Assembly (NCBI GenBank): GCA_045594245.1
Contig: JAZNYG010000045.1
Span: 1-26,567, forward strand
Direction of reading: 5' to 3'
DNA length: 26,567 bases
From: UBA1189 sp045594245
Lineage (GTDB): Bacteria; Bacteroidota; Bacteroidia; Bacteroidales; Bacteroidaceae
Part shown: positions 1 through 7,792 of the stretch, piece after piece
Position numbering within the stretch: the first letter of the stretch is position 1
Layout of the letters: each line of letters begins with the position of its first letter
Program-made: the position numbers and the translations under genes
Notes under the pieces: generated by a model
Databases searched by the model: none
Seen by the model: the letters and a program-made list of their open reading frames with translations, nothing else
What the model was told of the DNA's origin: nothing

Positions 1-19
1 ATTTTCTTTTATATGACGC

Positions 20-910
20 TTATTCCCCTTGTTGCGCCTGAAACACGCTTTTCTGTAGCTCAATCTCCTCGCGAAGCTGCTCTACGGTAGGCAAGTAAGT
101 GAGATATTTGGCTTGGAAGAGGCGCTCATTATCGTGCATCACCGAATATCGTGCCATATCCTCGCTTGTCTCCGAGCAAAGGATAAGACCAATGGTGGGA
201 TTATCGCCTTCGGTACGTTTCAGTTGGTCGTACATCCTTACATACATATCCATTTGGCCTACATCCTGATGAGTGATGCGCGAGGTCTTGAGGTCCACAA
301 GAAGGAAGCATTTGAGGATATAGTTATAGAATACCAAATCGATGAAGTAGTCGCCCATGTCAGTGCGGATATGTTGCTGCCGCGCGACAAAAGCATATCC
401 CTAACCCAGCTCCATCACAAATTTCTGTATGTGTGTGATGATAGAAGCCTCCAGCTTGGTCTCGGTAAAGTCACTATTGTGAGACAACCCAAGGAACTCG
501 GCCACGACAGGATTCTTGATAAACTCCAGCTTGTCATTCTGGAAGTCGGCTGTCAACGCCTGCATCTCATCGCGCACCGCCTCCTTGGCTTGCGATTGCA
601 GCAGGCGGTAATAATACTGCGAAGCAATGTTTCGGTCGAGCGTACGTGAGCTCCATCCCTCGCTAATTGCCTCGTTCATATACCAGTTGCGGGCGGCATC
701 ATCAGTCACACGGAGCAGTGCGCGATAATGTGTCCAAGCAAGTGACAAAGATTTTCCACTCACTGCGTGGAAAATGTCGGGGAAACACTTATAGAACTGT
801 GCGAATTGATACAGATTGGTTTTAGCAAATCCTTTACCATAGTTCTCGGTGAGGTAGTCTGCTAATTTCACAACCACCTCTTTGCCATATTCAGCACGGC
901 TTTCACCCTC
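20..910 (-). pseudogene. Broken DUF1016 (YhcG-type) PDDEXK nuclease gene
   Basis: Two open stretches in one frame (877-401 and 358-20) together read as one DUF1016 protein. The first holds the end of the N-terminal helical domain (motif NLYQFAQFYKCFP) and the LSLAWTHYRALL segment. The second holds the nuclease core, with FIDLVFYN and the D...ExK-like VDLKTSR. They are separated only by an in-frame TAG at 403-401, where paralogues have a Lys codon (ELG-stop-GYAFVARQQ against ELGKDFLFIAEE in the intact copy at 2884-3993). The 5' end is also damaged. Codons for EGESRAEYGK continue upstream of 877, then meet TGA at 913-911, and the first ~60 residues of the family are missing. A short ATG frame at 949 runs straight into that TGA. 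The family is thought to be a PD-(D/E)XK nuclease of unclear role. Stop-codon readthrough is possible for TAG alone but unlikely with the lost N-terminus. Confidence 0.85.
751..775. repeat. Palindrome inside the DUF1016 pseudogene linker
   Basis: Perfect 9-bp arms ATTTTCCAC and GTGGAAAAT flank a 7-nt centre. The palindrome lies where the N-terminal domain joins the SWTHYR segment, the same protein position as the palindromes in the intact paralogue at 3601-3662. Confidence 0.6.
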
Positions 911-931
911 TCACACTAACGATAGTGCGAG
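910..931. repeat. 22-bp imperfect palindrome at the broken 5' end
   Basis: Arms CTCACACTA and TAGTGCGAG pair apart from one A/C mismatch around a 4-nt centre, total 22 bp. It overlaps the in-frame TGA that truncates the DUF1016 pseudogene and matches the unit length of the arrays at 4122-4231 and 20797-20884. It may mark the junction where the original 5' end was lost. Confidence 0.45.
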
Positions 932-978
932 GCACACCACTAGTTTCATATTATCCGCCGCGACGAAGAAATACTACA

Positions 979-1860
979 TTATTGCCTATAAGTTATATCT
1001 CTTGTTGTTATAGACAATGGAGTTAATGTTCCATCCTCCATTTTTTTCCATTCTGTCCTTTTTATCCAATTGTCATGCTCATCATATTCATATTCGTATA
1101 AGAAATGTCCAGGAACATTATAAGTAGAGTTCGTTTCTGCTATTTTGCAATTAATTGTTTCTACAATGTCATGTTTGTCATTCCTGATTTTTTCACTAAT
1201 ACGATTTGAGGATTTTACCTTACACACATATCCATCTTGATAAAAATAATGAAATATCATTGTATCTACTAATCCATTACGTAAATTAAGATAGCGATGA
1301 ATTATTTCCTCCTTCTTCTCTCCATTTTCATAGATATATTCTGTTTCTGATGAAACTGCACCAGATTTGTAGGTAATGGTGTTCGTTATTTTATCTCCAT
1401 CATTGCAATATACTGTCAAAATATTTTCTCCGTCAATATAATCATTATAATTATCCACACAAAGGAAGCCATTCGCATACCTAAACTTCTTCTCACTATT
1501 TATGGTATAATTGTTTTTCTTTTCATCCCATGAAACCTCCGCTTGTGATGTAAGCTTATTATCTTCGTCATACAAAAAGAATTTGGAAGTACCGTCTTCT
1601 CTATATACTATATATTCATACCCATGTTCATTAAATTTAAAGAGTGAATTTTCACCATATTTTTGTTTTTCACCAGCCACAATCCCGTTTGCAGAATTTA
1701 TCGGTTCATACGTCACGATCCGAATTTCACTTACATTTCCTTTAATATTATATTTCTGCAAATCATTCATAGTTTCATTAATAGGAGTGGCGGTACTTTT
1801 CGAGCAACCGCCCAAACTAAGTATAAAAAGAATTGCAAGGAGAGCAATAAAGCTGTTCAT
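979..1860 (-). CDS. Lipoprotein with RHS/YD-like repeats
   Basis: 293 aa from the ATG at 1860. This start gives a classic lipoprotein signal: a hydrophobic stretch, then lipobox SLGGC with Cys19, so the product is probably lipid-anchored in the envelope. The mature part is rich in aromatic and charged beta-like segments such as FNEHGYEYIVYREDG, YEYEYDEHDNWIKRTEW and the C-terminal TTRDITY. These resemble the degenerate YD/RHS-type repeats of many Bacteroidetes lipoproteins of unknown role. The frame stays open 96 codons further upstream (to 2148), encoding a plausible protein-like segment (IKIEGIKKTELLVV, FNWDGEMVVWLGG). A longer or fused product is therefore possible, but it would bury the signal peptide, so the shorter start is preferred. 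AT-rich codon use matches the accessory zone. No function is assigned. Confidence 0.7.
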   Translation of the reverse strand: MNSFIALLAILFILSLGGCSKSTATPINETMNDLQKYNIKGNVSEIRIVTYEPINSANGIVAGEKQKYGENSLFKFNEHGYEYIVYREDGTSKFFLYDEDNKLTSQAEVSWDEKKNNYTINSEKKFRYANGFLCVDNYNDYIDGENILTVYCNDGDKITNTITYKSGAVSSETEYIYENGEKKEEIIHRYLNLRNGLVDTMIFHYFYQDGYVCKVKSSNRISEKIRNDKHDIVETINCKIAETNSTYNVPGHFLYEYEYDEHDNWIKRTEWKKMEDGTLTPLSITTRDITYRQ

Positions 1861-2457
1861 GCAAGAATGAATAGATTTCTTTGCAATACTTTTATTTATA
1901 GGTTTGATGCCTCCTAACCATACAACCATTTCCCCATCCCAGTTAAAATGAATGGATTCTTTTCCTTGAAGATCATTGCCGTCGAATTTATAAATCTCTT
2001 TGAAAGAAGGGATTTCCTTATGCGTAATAGTAACAACTAGTAATTCCGTTTTTTTAATTCCTTCAATTTTAATTCTGTAAGGTGAATCCGCTCTTCTTGT
2101 CGACGGGCTGATTTGTCTGCTTTTTTCCATATACTTTAGTCGTTGCAAAGCCTATAAGTCTCTCGAAATCAGCGTTAATAATTTGTGCTTGATTATAGAT
2201 ACAAGAAAAGCGTAGAGACTTGTCGCGCTCATCGTATAACTGGCATCGGCAAACGCCATCGTAGAAATGAACTGAGAAACAAATACCCCACGCTGTTGTA
2301 TATACCGTGGGGTGCAGCATGGGCTGTACTTGTGTGGATATACAAACAGAATGAGCGTTGCATTGTCCTCATCCCTCTACGTGATTTTGCCGATTTCGTT
2401 ATACGGGATAAAGCAAGAAACGCATTCTTGATCCAAGGATTTCTCCCCTCGGATGCT
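1861..2457 (-). other. Decayed or unassigned coding remnants
   Basis: No intact gene is recognised here. On the minus strand the frame upstream of the lipoprotein is open from 2148, and another frame is open from 2320 to 2069 (containing SVHFYDGVCRCQLYDERD). They overlap without a recognisable family. A strong -7 box at 2466-2458 points into this stretch, but the first frames below it stop quickly (a 19-codon ATG-less stretch ending in TAG, and an 8-codon ATG frame). The pattern suggests a frameshifted gene downstream of a once-active promoter. An inverted repeat with 8-bp arms ACCCCACG/CGTGGGGT lies at 2285-2313. Confidence 0.35.
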
Positions 2458-2466
2458 GCAAAATTA
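2458..2466 (-). promoter_or_regulatory. Candidate -7 promoter box (orphan)
   Basis: Minus-strand TAATTTTGC is a perfect match to the Bacteroidetes TAnnTTTGC -7 element, preceded by a very A/T-rich tract. No intact gene follows, only the decayed stretch down to the lipoprotein. Confidence 0.45.
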
Positions 2467-2611
2467 GTATTTTATTTTTTTTAATTCAATACAAATACAC
2501 CATTATTTTTGACAACGATGCAAACGCTCGAATGAGATAGTTGTTTCTCAGAAGTAAATAAAGCACGTTTACGTGCACGAAAAAGGGAAAACATTGATGA
2601 ACTATTAAACG

Positions 2612-2643
2612 ATACTCCCAACCTCAGGAGAGGTTGGGAGTAT
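2612..2643 (-). terminator. Strong hairpin, terminator-like
   Basis: Perfect 14-bp arms ATACTCCCAACCTC and GAGGTTGGGAGTAT flank a 4-nt loop. On the minus strand the hairpin is followed by CGTTTAATAG, a weak T tract. With the -7 box at 2829-2821 it could bound a short minus-strand transcript of about 200 nt that has no ORF. The rest of 2470-2880 holds only AT-rich DNA with GAATT-rich near-repeats at 2683-2713. Confidence 0.45.
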
Positions 2644-2820
2644 AAGGCCACGATTATAAGCCAAGAACGAACGGGACGCGTTGTTGAATTCTGAATTGTG
2701 AATTATTAATTCTATTTAAGTGATATTCTCACTATCACAAACCTTCGCGAAAGCGTCTGTCCGGGTTTACTCCATAGGCAATTCGTTTTATTCGTTAATA
2801 CTGTATTGTTTACTTACTCC

Positions 2821-2829
2821 GCAAAGGTA
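2821..2829 (-). promoter_or_regulatory. Candidate -7 promoter box for a non-coding transcript
   Basis: Minus-strand TACCTTTGC matches TAnnTTTGC exactly. It lies just downstream of the DUF1016 stop codon and faces a stretch without minus-strand ORFs, ending at the 2612-2643 hairpin. It could drive a small RNA or be a relic. Confidence 0.35.
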
Positions 2830-2883
2830 GCTAAACCCTGCGAGAAATGCAAATCTATGTTAGTCTTGTAAGGTTGGAATACC

Positions 2884-3993
2884 TCATTTCTTGTTTTGCA
2901 GAAATTTGCAGAATTCCACAAGGCTACGTTGTATCACGCCTCCAACCTGTAGTTGCTCCTTGTATTGTGTCACCATCGTTGGTGACATGCTGCGATTAAG
3001 TGCATAGCGCACAACATCCATATCAGCATCTTTGCAGAGCAGAATACCTATACTCGGATTCTCATTGGAACGGCGTTCCTCTTGGTCAAGCGCCTCCAAG
3101 TAAAACTCCAATTGTCCTAAGTCTTTGGGATGGAACTCGCTTGTCTTTAATTCTATTGCAACCATACATTGGAGTAGACGATGATAAAAGAGCAAATCGA
3201 CCTTAAAAACCTTTCCACCTACATTGATTCTATATTCTTCTGCAATGAACAGAAAATCTTTGCCCAGCTCAAGGATAAAGTCCTTCATATGCGTGACAAT
3301 CTCTTTTCTCAGTTTGGACTCCTTGTACTGCAACGGAAGCCCCAACATGTCCAAATAGACTTTTTCCTTGAACAAGACAGGCGATGAAGGGTACACCTTT
3401 GCCATTGTCTCAGATTGTACTTGCTTACCGCCAAGTATGGAATTCATTGTATTGGTAGTAATGGCTCGTGTTAACTCCTTATTCTGAAGTCGTTCACGTC
3501 CTGCATATAGAATATAGAACAATCGTTCTTGATCACTCTTGCATCTATTCAAAATGATTTGGTGATTAGTCCATCCGGTGCTAAAGAGGACTTTGGGGAT
3601 TTGTGCCATTTCGAATGGCACAACTATTGGCTCTACAGTTTGTGCCGTTTCAAATGGCACAATTTCATTACACTCCATTATGCATGTCTCGGCGAGCAAT
3701 GAAGCAAAAGATTGTGTTGAGTAGGTATCGTATAACTGTACCATTTTGTAAAGAGTGCGGTAGCTCCATCCTCTTGATGTCGGGTCTTGCGTGTGTATAT
3801 ATTCTGCTAATTGACGCACTACACCATCACCCCACTGTGATGATTTCAATTTAGATGACACATATCCACCTACCTCCCACATCATCTGCAGAGATTCGCT
3901 ATTGACCATACGAACAACCCTATTGCGATGGGCAGAAATAATAGTGTATACTTCTGCAAAATCCTTACTGATGTACAATGGTTCTTCTTTCAT
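2884..3993 (-). CDS. DUF1016 (YhcG-type) PDDEXK nuclease family protein
   Basis: 369 aa. The ATG at 3993 is chosen because the upstream in-frame TTG at 4014 lies inside the -7 box at 4019-4011. Residues 1-95 form the helical N-terminal DUF1016 domain (WEVGGYVSSKLKSSQWGDGVV, then SYRTLYKMVQLYD). Residues about 137-240 are the middle part (GWTNHQIILNRCKSD). The C-terminal half is the nuclease core, with Asp266 in VDLLFYH and Glu281-x-Lys283 in AIELKTSEF, followed by DLGQLEFYL. These residues suggest an active PD-(D/E)XK fold; the substrate is unknown. Residues about 110-131 (EIVPFETAQ and VVPFEMAQ) are a 13-residue tandem repeat encoded by two DNA palindromes and look like an insertion in the interdomain linker. 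It stands alone behind its own promoter, downstream of a 22-bp repeat array. Confidence 0.85.
   Translation of the reverse strand: MKEEPLYISKDFAEVYTIISAHRNRVVRMVNSESLQMMWEVGGYVSSKLKSSQWGDGVVRQLAEYIHTQDPTSRGWSYRTLYKMVQLYDTYSTQSFASLLAETCIMECNEIVPFETAQTVEPIVVPFEMAQIPKVLFSTGWTNHQIILNRCKSDQERLFYILYAGRERLQNKELTRAITTNTMNSILGGKQVQSETMAKVYPSSPVLFKEKVYLDMLGLPLQYKESKLRKEIVTHMKDFILELGKDFLFIAEEYRINVGGKVFKVDLLFYHRLLQCMVAIELKTSEFHPKDLGQLEFYLEALDQEERRSNENPSIGILLCKDADMDVVRYALNRSMSPTMVTQYKEQLQVGGVIQRSLVEFCKFLQNKK
3601..3662. repeat. Two palindromes inside the DUF1016 coding region
   Basis: TTGTGCCATT/AATGGCACAA at 3601-3623 and TTGTGCCGTT/AATGGCACAA at 3640-3662 each have 10-bp arms and a 3-nt centre; the second has one G/T wobble. 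Their starts are 39 bp apart, which keeps the frame and encodes the repeated peptide PFE(T/M)AQ. They fall in the linker between the two DUF1016 domains. Confidence 0.75.
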
Positions 3994-4010
3994 AAGTGTT
4001 AGTTTAATTC

Positions 4011-4019
4011 GCAAATGTA
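4011..4019 (-). promoter_or_regulatory. -7 promoter box of the intact DUF1016 gene
   Basis: Minus-strand TACATTTGC is a perfect TAnnTTTGC match. Transcription would start near 4005, giving a leader of about 12 nt before the ATG at 3993. It also shows that the TTG at 4014 is not the start. Confidence 0.65.
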
Positions 4020-4121
4020 CGAATTAAATCAGAATTATCTCCTACAGAGTGAAATAAAATGTGTTTGCGTTTGGCGGAAAGCTTCATTTCATGTCGGAAG
4101 AAAGCAGCCCACCATCCGCTC

Positions 4122-4231
4122 AATTTTCACACTGCGATACTCCAGTCTCACTGTGGTGAGACTGGAATTTCTGTGTGTAGAGACTGCAATCTCTCTATAG
4201 TGAGACTCGAGTCTCACTTTGTTGAAATTAT
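4122..4231. repeat. Degenerate 22-bp tandem array, five units
   Basis: Five units with exact 22-bp spacing start at 4122, 4144, 4166, 4188 and 4210. Each begins A(A/G)T(T/C)TC; units 2-4 end GAGACT(G/C)(G/C), unit 1 ends GATACTCC, and unit 5 diverges at its end. Units are also palindromic: CCAGTCTCAC/GTGAGACTGG at 4142-4165, and the perfect 20-mer AGTGAGACTCGAGTCTCACT at 4200-4219 across a unit junction. The array lies about 100 bp upstream of the DUF1016 promoter. It is not a CRISPR because the units abut with no spacers. Confidence 0.7.
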
Positions 4232-4301
4232 TTGGTACTGGGATGTGGTTGATATACTGTATGGTGTGAGCGACTGGAGACGGGCTTGCAACTGTGCGGA
4301 A

Positions 4302-4736
4302 TCACCAATCGTATTCCTCCACGTAGGCATCGAAGTCGGGGAGGTCGGTGATGCCTAAGCGTGTCATGGCTTGGCGGATGTGCTCTTGGGTAGCGGGGTC
4401 GATGAGGCGCTCGCCTGCACGGAGGCGGAAGTAGCGGGTGTGACCAAAGTCGTGCTCCAGGGTCTGGCGCAGGACATTGGCTTGGTGCACGGTGAGGCCC
4501 GAGAGCATCTTCACGAAGCCGCGGGCATAGCGCACCTTCGCGGCCGAATGGAACACGGGACAATCGCCCTCTGTGGCAGCGAGGTAGGCGGGGTTGATGA
4601 TGGAGATGGACTGCTCGTCGGGCGACAGCATTTGCAAAGCTACGCTGCGCAGACACTCGGCTGCACGCGGGCAGTCAGTTTTGATACACAAGCGGAAGGT
4701 CTTGGGCATGGGGCGAAGTGAGGTGGTATTCTTCAT
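4302..4736 (-). CDS. Small Cys-containing protein of unknown function
   Basis: 144 aa, with the ATG at 4736 and a candidate -7 box upstream (TAAATTCGC at 4764-4756). Cysteines at 17, 22, 28 and 59 (LCIKTDCPRAAEC, GDCPVF) could bind a metal. The C-terminal half is helical with HDFGHTRYF. There is no signal peptide or membrane segment, so it is probably cytoplasmic. It resembles short Bacteroidales proteins of the DUF6078 type, recalled from memory and not certain. GC-rich codon use marks the start of the core zone. The overlapping minus frame 4656-4228 is proline/arginine/histidine-rich and is taken as a shadow. Confidence 0.7.
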   Translation of the reverse strand: MKNTTSLRPMPKTFRLCIKTDCPRAAECLRSVALQMLSPDEQSISIINPAYLAATEGDCPVFHSAAKVRYARGFVKMLSGLTVHQANVLRQTLEHDFGHTRYFRLRAGERLIDPATQEHIRQAMTRLGITDLPDFDAYVEEYDW

Positions 4737-4755
4737 AGCGGAAGTCTTTTATATC

Positions 4756-4764
4756 GCGAATTTA
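4756..4764 (-). promoter_or_regulatory. Candidate -7 box for the small Cys protein
   Basis: Minus-strand TAAATTCGC matches TAnnTTTGC at all but one fixed position. It ends 19 bp upstream of the ATG at 4736. Confidence 0.35.
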
Positions 4765-4891
4765 CAAAAAAAATCCCGCAATGCCATAGTCTATAGAGAG
4801 AAATAGATTATTATCTCTAAAAAATCCCTAAAAGCGAAGTTTGCAATATTTATCCGTCTATAAATGTAATGAACTGCTCCTGTAGAGGCGA

Positions 4892-4900
4892 TACTTTTGC
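4892..4900 (+). promoter_or_regulatory. -7 promoter box of the Ca2+-type ATPase gene
   Basis: TACTTTTGC is a perfect TAnnTTTGC match. It lies downstream of the in-frame ATG at 4869, so translation should start at the ATG at 4941, leaving a leader of about 35 nt. Confidence 0.65.
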
Positions 4901-4940
4901 ACTCCTGTTTGTTATTATTAACGAAATATTAGAAAATCTG

Positions 4941-7655
4941 ATGGAGAAGACAAATTACTACAATCTGCCCTACAAGGCTGTGAAGGAGCTGTTGCACACC
5001 GACACCGAGCAGGGACTCACCGAGCACGAGGCAATGGAGCGCCTCAGGGAGTATGGCTACAACGAGTTTAAGAAACGCGAGCACACGACGCTGTGGCAGA
5101 AGTTCGTGGCGCAGTTCAAGAGCTTCATGATTATCGTGCTGCTCATCGCGGCGGCCATCTCGGGTGTCACGGGCTATATGAATGGCGAGGGCATCACCGA
5201 TGCGCTCATCATCCTGGTCATCCTCGTGGCCAATGCCATCATCGGCATGGTGCAGGAGTCGAAGGCGGAGCGGTCGCTCGATGCCCTAGAACGCATGGCC
5301 GCACCGCGCTGTAAGGTGGTGCGCGATGGGGAGCGCCGCATTATAGAGTCGCGCGAACTGGTGCCGGGCGACATTGTGGAGATAGAGACGGGCGACAGCA
5401 TCCCTGCCGACCTGCGCCTCACCGAGGCCATCAACCTGAAGGTGCAGGAGGCTGCGCTGACGGGCGAGTCGGTGCCCGTGGAGAAGAGCACCGAGTCCGT
5501 CGAGGGTGATGCCTCCATAGGCGACAGGGTGAACATGGCGTTTGCCTCGTGCAGCGTCACCTACGGCCGCGGACGCGGCATCGTGGTGGCTACGGGGCCC
5601 GACTCCGAGATGGGCAAGATAGCCGCGATGATAGAGTCGGTGCCCGAGATGAAAACGCCCATGCAGGTGCGCCTCGACCAGCTGGGCCGCGTGCTGGCCA
5701 TCGTGAGCCTCGTGGTGTGTGGCATCATTTTCGTCATTGGTCTCTGCTACGGCCGTCCGCTGATGGAGATGTTCATGACCGCCGTGAGCCTTGCCGTGGC
5801 TGCCATCCCCGAGGGACTGCCTGCCGTGTCGACCATCGTGCTCGCCCTGGGTGTACAACGTCTGGCCAAGCAGAACGCCATCGTGCGCAACCTGCCCTCT
5901 GTGGAGACGCTGGGCAGCACCACGGTCATCTGCTCGGACAAGACGGGCACGCTGACGCAGAACCGCATGACGGTGGTGGAGATAATGAAAGCCCCCCTCT
6001 TATCCCCCCAAGGGGGGAGGATAGGCTCCGCGATGATAGAAACTTCCCCCCTTGGGGGGAATGAGGGGGGCCTAACTGCTCTTATCGCCGTGCTCTGCAA
6101 CGATGCCGTCATCAGCCGCGAGGATGATAGCGTGACCACCATTGGCGACCCCACGGAGACGGCGCTCGTAGACCTTGGCTTGAGGTTCGGCATTGACAAG
6201 GACGCGCTGCTGGCCGAGATGCCGCGCGTGGCCGAGGTACCCTTCGACTCGGAGCGCAAGCGCATGGCCACCATCCACCGCACTGCCTCGGGGCGCTACC
6301 TCGTGGCTGTCAAGGGCGGAGTCGACGAGGTGCTGGAGTGTTGCACGAAGATGGGTATCGATGACAATGCGCAGCCCGCACGCAAGACTTCATCTATACG
6401 CTCGTTCACGGTGCGGAACGTCACCGGTGCCGATATCCATCGCATATTTGAGAAGAACGAGGAGATGGCCTCCAAGGCACTGCGCGTGCTGGCCATCGCC
6501 TATAAATATATGGATGAGCTGCCCGGCGACATCAGTGCCGCAAGCATCGAAGAGGGCCTCACCTTCGTAGGCATGGTGGGCATGATAGACCCGCCACGCG
6601 AGGAGGCTCGCCTTGCCGTCGAGCAGTGCCGCCGTGCAGGCATCAAGCCCGTGATGATTACGGGCGACCACGCCCTCACTGCCTCGGCCATTGCCACCCA
6701 GCTGGGCATCATGACCACTGGAGACCGCGTGCTCACAGGCGCCGAGGTGGAGCGGCTCACCGATGATGAGCTGCGCGAGCAGTGCGGCAGCGTGGCCGTC
6801 TTTGCCCGTGTAGCCCCCGAGCACAAAGTGCGCATAGTGAAGGCCTTCCAGCAGCGCGGCAACGTGGTGGCGATGACGGGCGACGGTGTCAACGACGCCC
6901 CTGCCCTCAAGCTGGCCGACATTGGCGTGGCCATGGGCATCACCGGCACCGACGTGGCCAAGGAGGCTGCCGATGTGGTGCTGGCCGACGACAACTTTGC
7001 CACCATCGTGACCTCTGTGCGCGAGGGGCGCCGCATCTTCGACAACCTGATGAAGAGTATCCAGTTCATGGTGTCGACCAACCTGGGAGAGATCATTCTG
7101 CTGTTCGTGGCCGTGCTGTGCAACTTCGACATGCCGCTGCTGCCCATACAGCTGCTCTTCATCAACCTCGTGGGCGACAGTCTGCCCTCGCTGGCCCTCA
7201 GTGTCGACCACGCAGCGAAGGACATCATGGAGCGTCCGCCCGTAAAGCCCCATCAGGGCATCTTCACCCGTGCGTTCACCACGAGGGTCGTATTGCAGTC
7301 GCTCATCATCGGCGCAGCCTCGCTGGGTGCCTATATGATAGGCATGGAACACTCCATCGAGACCGCCCGCACGATGACCTTTGCCGTGATGATCTTCTCG
7401 CAGTTCACGATGATCTTCAGCATCCGCGCCGGCCGTCAGTGGTTCACCCATCGCTTCTTCACCAACCGCTGGCTATGGCTCACCATCGTGCTGGTCACCA
7501 CGCTGACGCTCCTCGTGATGCTCGTCCCCGCCATGCAGACGCTCTTCAAGCTCACCGCCCTCAGCGCCCCGCAGTGGGGAATGGTCATCGGCCTCTCCAT
7601 CGGCGTACTCATCGTGAGCGAACTGCTGAAGCTGCTGACAAGACGGGTAAAGTGA
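4941..7655 (+). CDS. P-type calcium-transporting ATPase (P2 class)
   Basis: 904 aa, close to the usual ~900 of bacterial SERCA/PMCA-like pumps in the inner membrane, which export Ca2+ at the cost of ATP. Seen in order: N-terminal cation-ATPase domain (NEFKKREHTTLWQKF), M1-M2 at about 61-103, actuator loop TGES at 174-177, M4 with IPEGLP around 290, phosphorylation motif DKTGT with Asp333, nucleotide-domain KGG around 458, GDPTE at 402-406, hinge TGDGVNDAP at 646-654, and M6 NLVGDSLPSLAL, whose Asn742 and Asp746 fit Ca2+-site residues. The C-terminal helices are complete. Odd: residues about 350-377 (APLLSPQGG...TSPLGGNEGG), just after the phosphorylation site, are encoded by a GC-rich inverted repeat and look like an in-frame insertion. 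It is monocistronic with its own promoter and a strong hairpin after the stop. Manganese or another cation cannot be excluded. Confidence 0.93.
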   Translation: MEKTNYYNLPYKAVKELLHTDTEQGLTEHEAMERLREYGYNEFKKREHTTLWQKFVAQFKSFMIIVLLIAAAISGVTGYMNGEGITDALIILVILVANAIIGMVQESKAERSLDALERMAAPRCKVVRDGERRIIESRELVPGDIVEIETGDSIPADLRLTEAINLKVQEAALTGESVPVEKSTESVEGDASIGDRVNMAFASCSVTYGRGRGIVVATGPDSEMGKIAAMIESVPEMKTPMQVRLDQLGRVLAIVSLVVCGIIFVIGLCYGRPLMEMFMTAVSLAVAAIPEGLPAVSTIVLALGVQRLAKQNAIVRNLPSVETLGSTTVICSDKTGTLTQNRMTVVEIMKAPLLSPQGGRIGSAMIETSPLGGNEGGLTALIAVLCNDAVISREDDSVTTIGDPTETALVDLGLRFGIDKDALLAEMPRVAEVPFDSERKRMATIHRTASGRYLVAVKGGVDEVLECCTKMGIDDNAQPARKTSSIRSFTVRNVTGADIHRIFEKNEEMASKALRVLAIAYKYMDELPGDISAASIEEGLTFVGMVGMIDPPREEARLAVEQCRRAGIKPVMITGDHALTASAIATQLGIMTTGDRVLTGAEVERLTDDELREQCGSVAVFARVAPEHKVRIVKAFQQRGNVVAMTGDGVNDAPALKLADIGVAMGITGTDVAKEAADVVLADDNFATIVTSVREGRRIFDNLMKSIQFMVSTNLGEIILLFVAVLCNFDMPLLPIQLLFINLVGDSLPSLALSVDHAAKDIMERPPVKPHQGIFTRAFTTRVVLQSLIIGAASLGAYMIGMEHSIETARTMTFAVMIFSQFTMIFSIRAGRQWFTHRFFTNRWLWLTIVLVTTLTLLVMLVPAMQTLFKLTALSAPQWGMVIGLSIGVLIVSELLKLLTRRVK
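5991..6071. repeat. Palindromic element inserted in frame in the ATPase
   Basis: The ends are GCCCCCCTC (5991-5999) and GAGGGGGGC (6063-6071). Inside lie TCCCCCCAAGGGGGGA (6003-6018) and its exact reverse complement at about 6045-6060. The whole is an inverted repeat with arms of about 28 bp. It keeps the reading frame open and adds about 27 residues rich in Gly, Pro and Ser. Confidence 0.75.
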
Positions 7656-7674
7656 TTATCCGCGAACGCTATAC

Positions 7675-7714
7675 TACGCAATAGGACTCGCCGAAGGGCG
7701 GGTCCTATTGCGTA
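7675..7714 (+). terminator. Long hairpin after the ATPase gene
   Basis: Arms TACGCAATAGGACTCGCC and GGCGGGTCCTATTGCGTA (18 bp, one G/T wobble) close a GAAG loop, 19 nt after the stop codon. There is no U tract right after it, but its position fits a terminator or 3' stabiliser. Confidence 0.6.
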
Positions 7715-7792
7715 TGAAGGTGAACAAGGGTGTGGCATATTTCTCTCTTTATTGTAGAATAAACCTACTTGTCAAAAAAATCTGTATCCTCG

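Noticed and set aside
401..403. Programmed readthrough of TAG in DUF1016 copy 1
   Set aside because: The same copy also lost its N-terminus and has a further TGA, so simple decay explains it better.
2185..2484. 99-aa plus-strand ORF
   Set aside because: No recognisable domain; its end overlaps a perfect minus-strand -7 box and it crosses an inverted repeat, so it is probably not a gene.
4122..4231. CRISPR array
   Set aside because: Units abut with no spacers, differ among themselves, and no cas genes are present; the same applies to 20471-20624 and 20797-20884.
4228..4656. 142-aa minus-strand ORF overlapping the small Cys protein
   Set aside because: Arg/Pro/His-rich composition typical of an off-frame reading; the 144-aa frame has normal composition and an upstream -7-like box.
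6390..7451. 353-aa minus-strand ORF
   Set aside because: It lies opposite the ATPase, is rich in His, Gly and Asp without motifs, and reflects the GC-biased codon use of the real gene.
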